Of a stretch of 64,000 nucleotides of DNA, positions 49,916-58,934 are shown piece by piece (the first letter of the stretch is position 1; each line of letters opens with the position of its first letter). Made by a program: the position numbers and the translations under genes. The notes beneath the pieces are model-generated. The model made no database searches and was not told the origin of the DNA. It worked only from the letters and a program-made list of their open reading frames with translations. This stretch comes from SEAL01 sp032153715 (GTDB taxonomy: Bacteria > Patescibacteriota > Saccharimonadia > Saccharimonadales > Saccharimonadaceae). The stretch lies in assembly GCA_032153715.1 (NCBI GenBank), contig JALDYR010000002.1, positions 186,001 to 250,000 on the forward strand, given 5' to 3'.

Positions 49916-52483
49916 ATGACGAAACGCCTGGCAGTTATTGACGGAAAATCTATTTTTTATCGCGGCTATTACGCGATGCCGAACCTGAGTCTTAAAGATG
50001 GCACGCCAACGGGCGGTGTCTTTGGCTTTGCCAGTTTGGCAATTGAGCTAATTAAAAAGCTTGAGCCTGACTATGTAGCAGTTGCCTGGGACAAGCCAAA
50101 GACAAATATCCGCAAGCGCCGTGAAATTTATCCGGAATACAAAGCGGGTCGAAAAGCCGCCCCACCGGATTTTTACGAGCAAATTCCAATTTTGCATGAA
50201 CTGCTTGATGCATTTGGCTGGCCGCTCTACGAACTTGATGATTACGAGGCGGATGACATTCTAGGTGCATTTGCTGACCAGGCGGCGAAAAAGGGAATTG
50301 AAACCGATCTTTTGACGAGTGATCTTGATGCGCTGCAGTTGGTGAGCCCGACCACAAAACTCTATGCTATTAAAAATGGCCTCTCAAACATTGAGGAATT
50401 TGACGTTTCGCACTTTGAAGACAAGTACGGTATTCGAGTGGACCAGTTCTTGGATCTTAAATCACTGAAGGGTGATAGTAGCGATAATATTCCCGGCGTA
50501 CCTGGAGTTGGTGAAAAGACGGGCATTCAATTGCTGCAAGAATATGACACGCTTGAAAATATTTATGAACATCTGGCAGATATTAAACCGACCGTTGCTA
50601 AAAAGCTTGAGGCTGGTAAAGAGCTCGCCTTTATTAGCAAGGAAGTTGGTCGGATTTGGACTGATGCGCCAGTCGAGCTTGACTGGGCGGTAGCCGATGT
50701 GGCTGATACAGATCTGGCTCGTGTAGCGGCTATTTTGAAGCGGCTTGAGTTTAGCTCGCTCGTGAAACGATTGCCGAAGCATATGCAACAGCAGGCCTCA
50801 GGTGTGAGCGGACAGGAAAGTCTGTTTGGCGAGTCAACCGCAACAATAGAACCGCTTGAAATAATTGAGTGGCCCGATACATTTGATATCAGCACAGCAA
50901 CTGAATCGTTCGTGCAACTCAGTGCTGATGCGCAAACAGTATGGGCGTCGGTTGATCGTCGTCACGTTTTAACGAAACCAGTCAGTGATGTCTCTGAGGC
51001 AACATGGCGCGCACTTGAAGCAACGAAAGTTATTACGTTTGACGCCAAAGCACTCTATCACAGCCTGCATGCCGTTGGGGTTGAAGTGCGCTTTAATGAT
51101 GTCCACGATCTTCGCCAAGGGGCATTTCTAATTGATCCGCTTCGTCGCGATCGTTCTATTGCTGGGTTGAGCGGCGAGATTGTCGAGGATGCTGAAGCGG
51201 GGCAAGTTATGGCGGCTCTTTGCCGTATTTACGACGAACAGGAGGCGGCATTTGAGGATGAGCCGAAAGTCGCAGCTGTCGCGGCCGAGATGGATTTTCC
51301 ACTAACGTATATGCTGTACCGCATGGAGGCACGGGGTCTTAAGATTAACAAAGAATTCTTGGCGCAGATGAGCGATGAACTTGGCAAGGAACACGCTGAC
51401 CTGGAACAGCAAATGTACGATATGGTTGGCTATGAGTTTAATATCGGGAGCCCAGCCCAACTGTCGGAAGTGTTGTTTACGAAATTACAGCTGCCGACGG
51501 CAGGCATTAAAAAGGGTAAAAGTGCCTATAGTACCGGTCAAAAAGAGTTGGATAAGCTACGCGGCCAACACCCAATTATTGAATTGATCGAGCGGACGCG
51601 CGAGCTGGCAAAACTTAAAAATACATACATTGATACGTTGCCAAAACTAGCCGACGAACATGGCCGTGTTCATACAACATTTAACCAAGACGTAGCGGCA
51701 ACGGGACGCCTGAGCAGTACAGGGCCAAATTTGCAAAATATTCCGGTCCGCACCGATCTGGGGCGACGGATTCGTGAAGCCTTTATTCCGGAGGGCGATA
51801 AAGTGTTTGTGAGCGCTGACTATTCGCAGTTCGAGCTTCGCTTGGCGGCAGTATTAGCTGCCGATAAAGAGTTGATCAATGACTTTAACGGCGACGTTGA
51901 TATTCACACAAAAACTGCCGCACAAGTCTACGGTATCCCCATGGACGAAGTGACCAAGGCGCAGCGCCGTGATGCTAAGGTGATTAACTTTGGTGTGCTA
52001 TATGGCATGAGTCCGCATGGCCTAGCGGCGGCTACCGGAATGAGCTTTACGGATGCAAAATCATTCATTGATCAGTACTTTGAACTGCGTGCGCCAATTC
52101 GTCAGTTTATTGACGACACGCTTGAAAAAGCCAAGACTGAAGGCTACGTTGAAACGTATTTTGGCCGTCGTCGGCCGACGCCAGATGTCAGCAGTAGCAA
52201 TTTTATGGTCCGTGAAGGCGCGAAGCGCGCGGCGGCAAATATGCCTATTCAGGGAACAGAGGCGGACTTGATGAAGTTAGCGATGCTTAAAGTAGACGAA
52301 AAGATTGGTGATCTAGGCGAGCAAGTCTTGCAAGTGCACGACAGTATTTTAGTGGAATGCCCGGCAGAGAATGCTGAAAAAATCAGTGTGCTTCTGAAAG
52401 AAACAATGGAGACGATTGCGCCTGATCTGGGAATTAAACTGCGCGTTGATGTTTCGACTGGTAAAAATTGGGGTGAACTATAA
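49916..52483 (+). CDS. polA: DNA polymerase I
   Basis: An 855-aa Pol I. The 5' nuclease domain (residues 1-290) has AVIDGKSIFYRGYYAMP, DDYEADDILG and LKGDSSDNIPGVPGVGEKTG. The middle 3'-5' exonuclease-like domain lacks a clear DxE motif and is probably inactive. The polymerase domain has motif A DYSQFELRLAA, motif B RRDAKVINFGVLYG and motif C LQVHDSILVEC. TATACT at 49903-49908 with 7 bases before ATG 49916 fixes the start; an upstream in-frame start overlaps whiB. It is followed immediately by dut. Confidence 0.97.
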   Translation: MTKRLAVIDGKSIFYRGYYAMPNLSLKDGTPTGGVFGFASLAIELIKKLEPDYVAVAWDKPKTNIRKRREIYPEYKAGRKAAPPDFYEQIPILHELLDAFGWPLYELDDYEADDILGAFADQAAKKGIETDLLTSDLDALQLVSPTTKLYAIKNGLSNIEEFDVSHFEDKYGIRVDQFLDLKSLKGDSSDNIPGVPGVGEKTGIQLLQEYDTLENIYEHLADIKPTVAKKLEAGKELAFISKEVGRIWTDAPVELDWAVADVADTDLARVAAILKRLEFSSLVKRLPKHMQQQASGVSGQESLFGESTATIEPLEIIEWPDTFDISTATESFVQLSADAQTVWASVDRRHVLTKPVSDVSEATWRALEATKVITFDAKALYHSLHAVGVEVRFNDVHDLRQGAFLIDPLRRDRSIAGLSGEIVEDAEAGQVMAALCRIYDEQEAAFEDEPKVAAVAAEMDFPLTYMLYRMEARGLKINKEFLAQMSDELGKEHADLEQQMYDMVGYEFNIGSPAQLSEVLFTKLQLPTAGIKKGKSAYSTGQKELDKLRGQHPIIELIERTRELAKLKNTYIDTLPKLADEHGRVHTTFNQDVAATGRLSSTGPNLQNIPVRTDLGRRIREAFIPEGDKVFVSADYSQFELRLAAVLAADKELINDFNGDVDIHTKTAAQVYGIPMDEVTKAQRRDAKVINFGVLYGMSPHGLAAATGMSFTDAKSFIDQYFELRAPIRQFIDDTLEKAKTEGYVETYFGRRRPTPDVSSSNFMVREGAKRAAANMPIQGTEADLMKLAMLKVDEKIGDLGEQVLQVHDSILVECPAENAEKISVLLKETMETIAPDLGIKLRVDVSTGKNWGEL

Positions 52484-52927
52484 ATGAATATTCAGATCAC
52501 AAAGGTTAATCCGGCGGCGACCCTCCCGCAGTATCAGACAAGTGGAGCTGCCGGCATGGATTTGCACGCCTGTATTGATCAAGCAACGACGCTGCTGCCA
52601 GGAGAGCGAAAAATGATTCCAACAGGCTTTGCGATCGCAGTACCTGAAGGATTTGAAGCACAGATTCGGGCTCGGAGCGGGCTGTCAATCAAGCATGGTA
52701 TCACAATGGTGAACGGGGTAGGGACAATTGATGCAGATTATCGTGGTGAAGTTGGCATCTTGTTAATTAACCTTGGACAAGAGCCATTTGTGGTTGAACC
52801 CGATATGCGCATCGCGCAGATGGTTATCGCTAAATATGAGCGTGCCGTCTGGCAAGAGATGGATGTGCTCGATGAGACCGAACGCGGGAGTGGTGGCTAC
52901 GGTAGCACCGGTACGCAGACCGTATAA
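52484..52927 (+). CDS. dut: dUTP diphosphatase
   Basis: A 147-aa trimeric dUTPase that hydrolyses dUTP to dUMP, keeping uracil out of DNA and feeding dTMP synthesis. All five motifs are seen: SGAAGMDLHA, PTGFAIAVPEG, ARSGLSIKHGI, GTIDADYRGE and the C-terminal ERGSGGYGSTG arm. The ATG directly follows the polA stop, so the genes are coupled. Confidence 0.97.
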   Translation: MNIQITKVNPAATLPQYQTSGAAGMDLHACIDQATTLLPGERKMIPTGFAIAVPEGFEAQIRARSGLSIKHGITMVNGVGTIDADYRGEVGILLINLGQEPFVVEPDMRIAQMVIAKYERAVWQEMDVLDETERGSGGYGSTGTQTV

Positions 52928-52938
52928 GCATAAGATTA

Positions 52939-52967
52939 TTGACTTTTTATCACAAAAGTGATACAAT
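52939..52967 (+). promoter_or_regulatory. Promoter of the 52974 gene
   Basis: TTGACT (52939-52944), 17 bases, TACAAT (52962-52967), then 6 bases to the ATG. It is a full promoter giving a leaderless mRNA. The spacer contains TCACAAAAGTGA, an inverted repeat. Confidence 0.75.
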
Positions 52968-52973
52968 GTATTT

Positions 52974-53576
52974 ATGAATAATAGTGGTGTGCAACGTATA
53001 GTTCCGATTATTTTAGTCTTAATTGTGATTATTGTCGCAGTTGCGGCATTGGTTTCGCTGGGCCGTAGCCTCTTTTTTGGCGGTGACTCCAATACGGAAA
53101 TAGTAGTAAATACCGGGAAAGACGCACTCCTGAATACCTCGATGGACCATAGTGTCCGTATGACCGTTCGTGGGCCGATTGTAGCGAATGAAGATTTCCA
53201 TAGCTACACAATTACAGCGTCACCAACAAATCGTAATATTACGACCTATGTTGGCTATCTAGAAAGTGTCGTGGATGCAAAAGATTTTGCCAATAACACC
53301 CAGGCTTATGAGCAGCTTGTCTATGCGCTTGATCGAGCAGATTTGATGGAAGGTGATGCGCTGGAAGGTGAGGATAACGATACGCGCGGTGTCTGTGCAA
53401 CGGGCCGTGTCTATGAATACGAAGTCATGCAGGCCAGCAATGTGATTAAAAAGCTGTGGACGTCAACCTGTAAAAATGCCCGTGGCTCCCTCAAGGCAAA
53501 TAACCAACAAATCCTCAATCTATTCCAGAAGCAAATTCCTGAATACGATGACTATACAAGCAAAGTTAACCTGTAG
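52974..53576 (+). CDS. Membrane-anchored hypothetical protein with two cysteines
   Basis: A 200-aa protein with one N-terminal membrane helix (residues 9-31, IVPIILVLIVIIVAVAALVS) and an outer domain of mixed strands and helices. The two cysteines (RGVCATG and TSTCKNA) are placed to form a disulfide outside the cell. No family is recognised. The promoter has both boxes and the gap to the ATG is 6 bases. Confidence 0.65.
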   Translation: MNNSGVQRIVPIILVLIVIIVAVAALVSLGRSLFFGGDSNTEIVVNTGKDALLNTSMDHSVRMTVRGPIVANEDFHSYTITASPTNRNITTYVGYLESVVDAKDFANNTQAYEQLVYALDRADLMEGDALEGEDNDTRGVCATGRVYEYEVMQASNVIKKLWTSTCKNARGSLKANNQQILNLFQKQIPEYDDYTSKVNL

Positions 53577-53607
53577 TTACTGCTAAACACGCTATAATAG
53601 CCTTGAG

Positions 53608-54177
53608 ATGATCAAGGCTATTATTTTTGACTGTTTTGGCGTGCTGTATCAGGGGAGCTTAGAGCACTTGTATGATATTTGCCCAGACGCTAACCGGCCA
53701 GCGCTGCGGGATTTGAGTCATGCGTCGGATTACGGCTACATTTCCCGAGAAGAATTTCTGCAGCAAGCAGCAGGGCTGCTACAGTTATCGGTTAAGCAAA
53801 TAAGCGAGGTAATCAATGTATCTCATATTCGGCATGAACCGCTCCTTGAGTATATTCGCACGCTTCATCAGTCGCATCGTATTGCACTCCTTAGCAATAT
53901 CGGATCTGAGGTTATTTCGCGCTTGTTTACAGCAGAAGAACTGAGCGAGCTATTTGACGTCACCGTGCTTTCAAGTGACATTGGGGCGGTGAAGCCAGCG
54001 GCGGAGGTGTATGAATATACCGCTATGCAACTTGGCGTCGCACCCGAAGAGTGCGTCATGATTGATGACAGTGAACGCAATGTCACGGGGGCGCAGTATG
54101 TGGGGATGCAGGGGATACTTTATACTAATATGACGCAGCTCAAGCGCGAATTATCCTCGTTAATTAATTGTTGTTGA
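53608..54177 (+). CDS. HAD-superfamily hydrolase
   Basis: A 189-aa HAD-IA phosphatase-like protein. Motif I reads IIFDCFGVLY: the nucleophile Asp is present, but the second Asp (general acid) position is Phe, as in some YihX-like or epoxide-hydrolase-N-like members. Motif II is LLSNIG, the Lys motif IGAVKPAAEVYEY and motif III MIDDSERN. The substrate is unknown and turnover may be weak. TATAAT at 53593-53598 lies 9 bases before the ATG. The TGA stop overlaps the next gene's -35. Confidence 0.85.
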   Translation: MIKAIIFDCFGVLYQGSLEHLYDICPDANRPALRDLSHASDYGYISREEFLQQAAGLLQLSVKQISEVINVSHIRHEPLLEYIRTLHQSHRIALLSNIGSEVISRLFTAEELSELFDVTVLSSDIGAVKPAAEVYEYTAMQLGVAPEECVMIDDSERNVTGAQYVGMQGILYTNMTQLKRELSSLINCC

Positions 54178-54202
54178 CTTAAGCACAAGGGCTATGTAAT
54201 AA
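54174..54202 (+). promoter_or_regulatory. Promoter of the surface-protein cluster
   Basis: TTGACT (54174-54179) overlapping the HAD stop, spacer TAAGCACAAGGGCTATG, TAATAA (54197-54202). A second TTGACA lies at 54205-54210. Confidence 0.65.
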
Positions 54203-54245
54203 TGTTGACAAACTTGTTCATATAAATAAAAAGGAACGAAAAGAC

Positions 54246-54848
54246 ATGATAAAGGTTCGCAAGCAGCAGATATACGCCTGGGTTGGAGTAGTGGGTGTTA
54301 CTTTGCTTGCGGTATCGCCAGCGATTGCTTCTGCAGCGACGCAGTCAGTAAATACAACGATTACTGCATCGATTGCGGCTGTCATTAGTGTTTCAAGTGG
54401 CGGCTCGGTTAATATTGCCGTCACGCCAACAGCTGGTGGTGCCTTGAGTAGCGCAAGCGACACAGTCACTGTTTCGACTAATGCGACAACAGGTTATACA
54501 TTATCGATGTCCGATAGTGACACAGTCACCAACCTCGTAAGTGGTGGCAATACGATCGGTGCTCACGCGGGGACATATGCTGTTCCTACAGTTCTGGCAA
54601 CCAACAAATGGGGTTATGCCGTTGCTGGCGGTAACTTTAGTGGTAGCTACTCGGCGGAAACTAACAACGGCAGCAGCACAACGACCTGGGCAGGTGTGCC
54701 ATCGAGTGCAACGCCACAATCTTTGAAGACAACCGCGACAACCGCGACGAATGATACGACGACCGTATGGTATGCCGTTCGCGCAACTTCGAGCCAGCCA
54801 AGTGGTTCATACGTTGACACCGTTACGTACACGGCTGTTACGAACTAA
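54246..54848 (+). CDS. Secreted WxL-like beta-sandwich surface protein (A)
   Basis: A 200-aa protein with a signal peptide (cleavage near ASAA at about residue 29) and a Ser/Thr/Ala-rich beta-sandwich. It has TNATTGYTLSMSDSD, NKWGYAVAGG and an ending GSYVDTVTYTAVTN. This layout resembles WxL-type surface domains, although the exact W-x-L motifs are not intact. It is a clear paralogue of the next gene. AAGGA lies before the ATG. The first gene of the cluster is likely abundant and extracellular. Confidence 0.7.
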   Translation: MIKVRKQQIYAWVGVVGVTLLAVSPAIASAATQSVNTTITASIAAVISVSSGGSVNIAVTPTAGGALSSASDTVTVSTNATTGYTLSMSDSDTVTNLVSGGNTIGAHAGTYAVPTVLATNKWGYAVAGGNFSGSYSAETNNGSSTTTWAGVPSSATPQSLKTTATTATNDTTTVWYAVRATSSQPSGSYVDTVTYTAVTN

Positions 54849-54895
54849 TTATTACTTGGCGAACCAACCCGTTTGTGGTTAAATGAAGGGGATAT

Positions 54896-55504
54896 ATGGG
54901 GGAGAAACATAAAAATTTGGTTGCCATCTATGGGGCAATTGCGGCACTTCTTGCCGTCCTCGTGACACCTGCGCTTGTCTCGGCTGCAAGTCAGACGGCG
55001 GGGACAACGATTACCGCTTCGGTTGCAGCGGTTATTAGCGTGTCGAGCGGCAGCACAGTGAACATTGCGCTCACACCTACCGCTGGCGGCGTTGTCAGTA
55101 GTGCAAGCGACATTGTGAGTGTGTCGACAAATGCGACGACGGGCTACACATTAACAATGTCAAACGGCGATACGACGACGAACTTGACCTCTGGCGCAAA
55201 TACGATTACGGCTCATGCTGGCACGCAGGGAACACCGACAGCCCTTGCGGCGAATACTTGGGGTTATCGTGTCGTTAGCGTGGGAGGCTTTGGCGCCGGT
55301 GCGTATAGCGCCGAGACGAACGCAGGCAGTAGTACTTCAACCTGGGCGGGTGTGCCATCAAGCGCAGCACCAAATACGCTCAAGACAACAGCCACGACTG
55401 CAACGGCAGATACCACAACCGTGTGGTACGGTGTTAAGGCGACTTCGGCGAAGGCGGCAGGTAACTATACCGACACGGTGACATACACTGCGGTAACAAA
55501 TTAG
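54896..55504 (+). CDS. Secreted WxL-like surface protein (B), paralogue of A
   Basis: A 202-aa protein closely similar to the preceding one: signal peptide, ITASVAAVISVSSG start of the mature part, TNATTGYTLTMSNGD, TSTWAGVPSSAAP and the same GNYTDTVTYTAVTN ending. It probably arose by tandem duplication. AAGGGG precedes the ATG. It is followed 10 bases later by a DUF916-like membrane protein, the arrangement seen in WxL operons. Confidence 0.7.
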   Translation: MGEKHKNLVAIYGAIAALLAVLVTPALVSAASQTAGTTITASVAAVISVSSGSTVNIALTPTAGGVVSSASDIVSVSTNATTGYTLTMSNGDTTTNLTSGANTITAHAGTQGTPTALAANTWGYRVVSVGGFGAGAYSAETNAGSSTSTWAGVPSSAAPNTLKTTATTATADTTTVWYGVKATSAKAAGNYTDTVTYTAVTN

Positions 55505-55514
55505 GATTATATTG

Positions 55515-56420
55515 ATGAAGCGAGTTATTCTTTTTACCACCACCCTCATGATTGGACTTGCGTTTGCAGGCTCGCTGCTCATGACATCGGCTGCCCAAGC
55601 GCAGTCAGCGGAGGAGACTTTAGAAAGTATCACCTTATCACCGGTAAGCCGTAAGTATAAACTGAATGCCGGCCAAACAATCTCTGAATCACTGACTATC
55701 GTTAATGACGGCAAAACTGCCTATGATTTTGTGATGTATAGCCGGCCATACTCGGTGACGAACGAGAATTACGAGCCGAACTTTACCAATACTCCTACGA
55801 ACGCTGACGCCTATGGCTGGGTTCAGTTTAAACAAGCAAAGTATCACCTGGAAGCTGGCGCCTCAACCACAGTTGAATACACGATTCGCGTACCAGCCAA
55901 AGCCGCGCCAGGCGGTCACTACGGTGTTATTTTTGCCGAAACTCAGCCGGCGCAAGAGCAAATATCAGGTAATGCGGTGGTTCGCAAAAAGCGAGTTGGT
56001 TCGATTATTTATGCCACCGTTAACGGCACCTATCAGACAAACGGTGAGATTCAAGGGAGTGACATTCCCTTTTGGCAGCTGCAGCCGCCACTTCACGCTA
56101 CCGCAACGGCAAGTAATGGCGGTAATGTTGATATCACTAACAGTACGACCTATGTGATTAAAGATATTTTTGGCAACACGAAGTATAGCGAAAAGAAAGA
56201 CTATGTTATTTTGCCAGAAACGACCCGTAAGATGGTGTTCGACTGGAAAGACGCTTCATGGTTTGGGTTTTATAAAGTTGAATTAAGTCAGGATTTACTT
56301 GATACCAGCACGACAGACACCGGCTACGTGTTGATTTTGCCGCGCTACATTCCAGTCCTTCTCGTCGTTCTAGCAGTGGCTGGAGGCGCCTATGCGATAC
56401 TGCGACGCAAAAAGCACTAA
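55515..56420 (+). CDS. DUF916-like (WxL-interacting) membrane-anchored protein
   Basis: A 301-aa protein with a signal peptide (AQAQS near residue 30) and a region resembling the DUF916 peptidoglycan/WxL-binding domain (LSPVSRKYKLNAGQTISES, then WVQFKQAKYHLEAGASTTVE and YTIRVPAKAAPGGHYGVIFAE). A C-terminal membrane helix (YIPVLLVVLAVAGGAYAIL) and RRKKH follow. It is expected to hold the WxL-like proteins at the surface. ATG 55515 is preferred over the TTG one codon before. It overlaps the next gene by 29 bases. Confidence 0.75.
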   Translation: MKRVILFTTTLMIGLAFAGSLLMTSAAQAQSAEETLESITLSPVSRKYKLNAGQTISESLTIVNDGKTAYDFVMYSRPYSVTNENYEPNFTNTPTNADAYGWVQFKQAKYHLEAGASTTVEYTIRVPAKAAPGGHYGVIFAETQPAQEQISGNAVVRKKRVGSIIYATVNGTYQTNGEIQGSDIPFWQLQPPLHATATASNGGNVDITNSTTYVIKDIFGNTKYSEKKDYVILPETTRKMVFDWKDASWFGFYKVELSQDLLDTSTTDTGYVLILPRYIPVLLVVLAVAGGAYAILRRKKH

Positions 56421-57231
56421 ACTCCTGATTAGTATGGTGGTTTTGACTGCCGTCAGTTTTGCTGCGGGCTGGCCGTCGGTTTCAGTGAAGGCGCTCACTG
56501 GTGGCGATAGTAGCGTGATTAACGCAATGCTTTGTGAGCCTGGCTCGCAGGTATCACTTGCAAACCCACCGAGTGACAGTGTGGTTGCGACAGGAGCCGT
56601 ATCATTGTCGGGTACCGTGAAGCAGGCAAGTCAGATTGAAGTAAAAATTGACGACATGTTTGATAGCGTTATTGCAGTGGCTGTAGGGCAAGAGACTTTC
56701 GAAGGAGTGATTCAATTAAGCGCCGGAACGCATACGATCACCTTAACGGCAATCGATATGTGTGGAGGGGTGAATGCGACCGCTTCAAGTGTGGTGACAT
56801 ATACGCCGCCACCGTCAGTACCATCGGCGGGTGCAGATGCAGAGACCGACGTCAATAAAGATACGTCAAAGCCTGGATCGGGGGCAACGATTACTAGCCC
56901 CGGCGATCGCTCAGCAGACCCCGATCCGGTGACTGCGCCTTTTTTGCCACAAGTACTGCTTGATCCACTTAATGCAATATTTCGGTGGTTGAATCTTTCG
57001 ACGGGCGACGGGCAAGAATTGCAGTCGAGTCGCATGTCGCTGCTTCGTGCGGCAACGCTCACGGTAGGAGTGTATATGACTGCATTTGGCGCGGCCGCTG
57101 GCGTAGTCCGTAGTGCGGTTAACTGGCAGCTATTAAAGCGGGTTAAAAAGCGTCAACGAGCGGGCTATGTTCGTCAGAGCTACCGAGTGATAGGAATTTT
57201 GCTCATAATACTGACCCTGTTGTGGCCATAA
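56392..57231 (+). CDS. Secreted Ig-like-domain membrane protein
   Basis: A 279-aa protein with a signal peptide (cleavage near VKALT at about residue 36) and an Ig-like or Big-type domain (residues 55-140, SLSGTVKQASQIEVKIDDMF, then SAGTHTITLTAIDMCGG). A Pro/Asp-rich linker leads to two C-terminal hydrophobic segments (LTVGVYMTAFGAAAGVV and IGILLIILTLLWP). Two Cys in the outer part could pair. No exact family is recognised. The start overlaps the end of the DUF916-like gene, implying coupling. Confidence 0.65.
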   Translation: MRYCDAKSTKLLISMVVLTAVSFAAGWPSVSVKALTGGDSSVINAMLCEPGSQVSLANPPSDSVVATGAVSLSGTVKQASQIEVKIDDMFDSVIAVAVGQETFEGVIQLSAGTHTITLTAIDMCGGVNATASSVVTYTPPPSVPSAGADAETDVNKDTSKPGSGATITSPGDRSADPDPVTAPFLPQVLLDPLNAIFRWLNLSTGDGQELQSSRMSLLRAATLTVGVYMTAFGAAAGVVRSAVNWQLLKRVKKRQRAGYVRQSYRVIGILLIILTLLWP

Positions 57232-57254
57232 GCAGAAATGGTAGAATGAGGTAT

Positions 57255-57965
57255 ATGCGTTTTATCTCGAAGTATGGGCGGGGGCTTGGTGTGATGCTGG
57301 TTGCAGTTTTGGGTGTTGCCGCACCGGTTTCAGCTGATCGCCTCGTAAGTCCAAGCTACACGCTCGATACGTCAGTCGCAGCGCCATTTGGAGGGCAGGC
57401 AAGCTCAACGAACTACAAGATGATCACGGGTGGCGGCGAGGCGATTAATGGCTCAAGCGCCAGTAGTAGTTACAAGCTTGGGCAGGGCTACGTTGCTCAG
57501 CTAGAGCAGTCGATACAGCTTAGTTTAACGACGTCAAACATCGCCCTAGGAACAATTACGCCCGGTGTCTCCAATACTGGCGCGGTATCGGCACAGGTCC
57601 TGACGGATGCTCCAAGCTACTCGCTGTCGGTTGCCCAGGATAACAACCTGACGAGTGGTGTGAATACAATCCCAGCGATTAGCGGTGGTACGATTGCGTC
57701 GCCAGTTGCTTGGATTGAGGGCACAACCAAGGGGCTGGGACTGACGATTACTGGCGGGCCAAGTGTTCCTGGAAAATGGGGGACGGTAGGCAATTATGGC
57801 TATGCAGCTATTCCGTCGTCAACGACCACGCTCTACACACGCAGTGGCTACACAGGCGGGGCGCAAGATACGATATCATTACAGCCGCGCGTTGACACGA
57901 CGACAGCGCAGCCAACCGGCAACTACACGAACACGATGACAATAACGGCGACGATTATTCCATGA
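57255..57965 (+). CDS. Secreted WxL-like surface protein (C)
   Basis: A 236-aa secreted protein with a signal peptide (SADR cleavage near residue 28) and a beta-rich mature part (SNIALGTITPGVSNTGAVSA, then TTAQPTGNYTNTMTITAT). ATG 57255 is chosen because TAGAAT (57242-57247) lies 7 bases before it; an in-frame ATG at 57222 lies inside the previous gene. It pairs with the DUF916-like gene that follows, overlapping it by 4 bases (ATGA). Confidence 0.7.
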   Translation: MRFISKYGRGLGVMLVAVLGVAAPVSADRLVSPSYTLDTSVAAPFGGQASSTNYKMITGGGEAINGSSASSSYKLGQGYVAQLEQSIQLSLTTSNIALGTITPGVSNTGAVSAQVLTDAPSYSLSVAQDNNLTSGVNTIPAISGGTIASPVAWIEGTTKGLGLTITGGPSVPGKWGTVGNYGYAAIPSSTTTLYTRSGYTGGAQDTISLQPRVDTTTAQPTGNYTNTMTITATIIP

Positions 57966-58843
57966 AGCGGTACCTGTTAGCGATTGTTATGTGCGCCGGG
58001 CTGTACGCTAGTCTTTCTTCCGTGTCGGTGCATGCCGCTGACAACTTACAGATGCGACCGCTCGTTTATCGAGAAGCGCTTGAAGCTGGGCAGCAAAAGC
58101 GCGGCGTGGTTGATCTTGCCAATGGCTCTACAGAGACAGCTGAGGTTGTGTTAACTGTTCGGTTCTTCCGTCAGGTGGGTGATGACGGCGAGCTGACTTT
58201 TTACGATAACGCGGATGAAGCAGCGGCAATCACACTTGATGTCAGTGACGTTGAGTTAAAGGCTAAAGAGGCGATTCGGATCGGGTTTACAGTTGATGGC
58301 GCCAAGTTGCCGCAAGGCGATGTATTTGCAGTCGTCTTTGCTACAACGAAACACCCAGGCAAGCCGCAGACGATCGTGCCGGCCGTGCAAGTTGGGACGC
58401 TACTCATTCTCGAGAATGGCCGTCCAGGGCCGCGTGCGGCACGCATTGCTGGGCTGAGTGTGGCGCCGCTGCAAATTGGCGATGCAGTACAGGGGACGGT
58501 TGGGGTGGCAAATCCAGCGAACGTCGAGCAGGCAAGTGGCTTCTTTCCAAAAATGAAAATTGAAATGTCGCCATGGGGGCGATCAACTCAATTTGAAGGA
58601 CCGCTAGTCTATGCAGGACGGACGCGTACGTTTGACTTTAGCGTTCCTTCAAGCCAGTTCGGTATCTTTAAAGTGACGGTCCGCGCGAACGGCGCTAGCG
58701 AAAGCCGCTATGTCTTTTTGATGACCGGAACGTGGCGCATTATTGTGCCGCTGGTGCTTGCGTTGACGCTTGCAGCGGGCATACTTTTCTGGTGGTTACG
58801 ACGCCGCGGAAAGCTTCGCAAAAAATTGCATCCAAAGGGATAA
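57962..58843 (+). CDS. Second DUF916-like membrane-anchored protein
   Basis: A 293-aa protein with a signal peptide (VHAAD near residue 25) and a DUF916-like region (MRPLVYREALEAGQQKRGVV, LANGSTETAEVVLTVRFF, then GDVFAVVFATTKHPGK). A second beta region and a C-terminal helix (IIVPLVLALTLAAGILFWWL) lead into RRRGKLRKK. It mirrors 55515 and probably anchors surface protein C. Confidence 0.72.
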   Translation: MKRYLLAIVMCAGLYASLSSVSVHAADNLQMRPLVYREALEAGQQKRGVVDLANGSTETAEVVLTVRFFRQVGDDGELTFYDNADEAAAITLDVSDVELKAKEAIRIGFTVDGAKLPQGDVFAVVFATTKHPGKPQTIVPAVQVGTLLILENGRPGPRAARIAGLSVAPLQIGDAVQGTVGVANPANVEQASGFFPKMKIEMSPWGRSTQFEGPLVYAGRTRTFDFSVPSSQFGIFKVTVRANGASESRYVFLMTGTWRIIVPLVLALTLAAGILFWWLRRRGKLRKKLHPKG

Positions 58844-58934
58844 AAGCGTATACTTGAATCCATAAGCACGTATCTCAAAATAGGGGGATGAGTGTGGACT
58901 ATTCGAAAGAATAAATGGGTGTAAAGAGACAAAT
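58843..58934. other. Intergenic stretch before the 732-aa surface gene
   Basis: It contains TATACT near 58848-58853 and a TATTC-GAAA-GAATA hairpin (about 58896-58909). A classical -35 is not clear. Confidence 0.35.
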
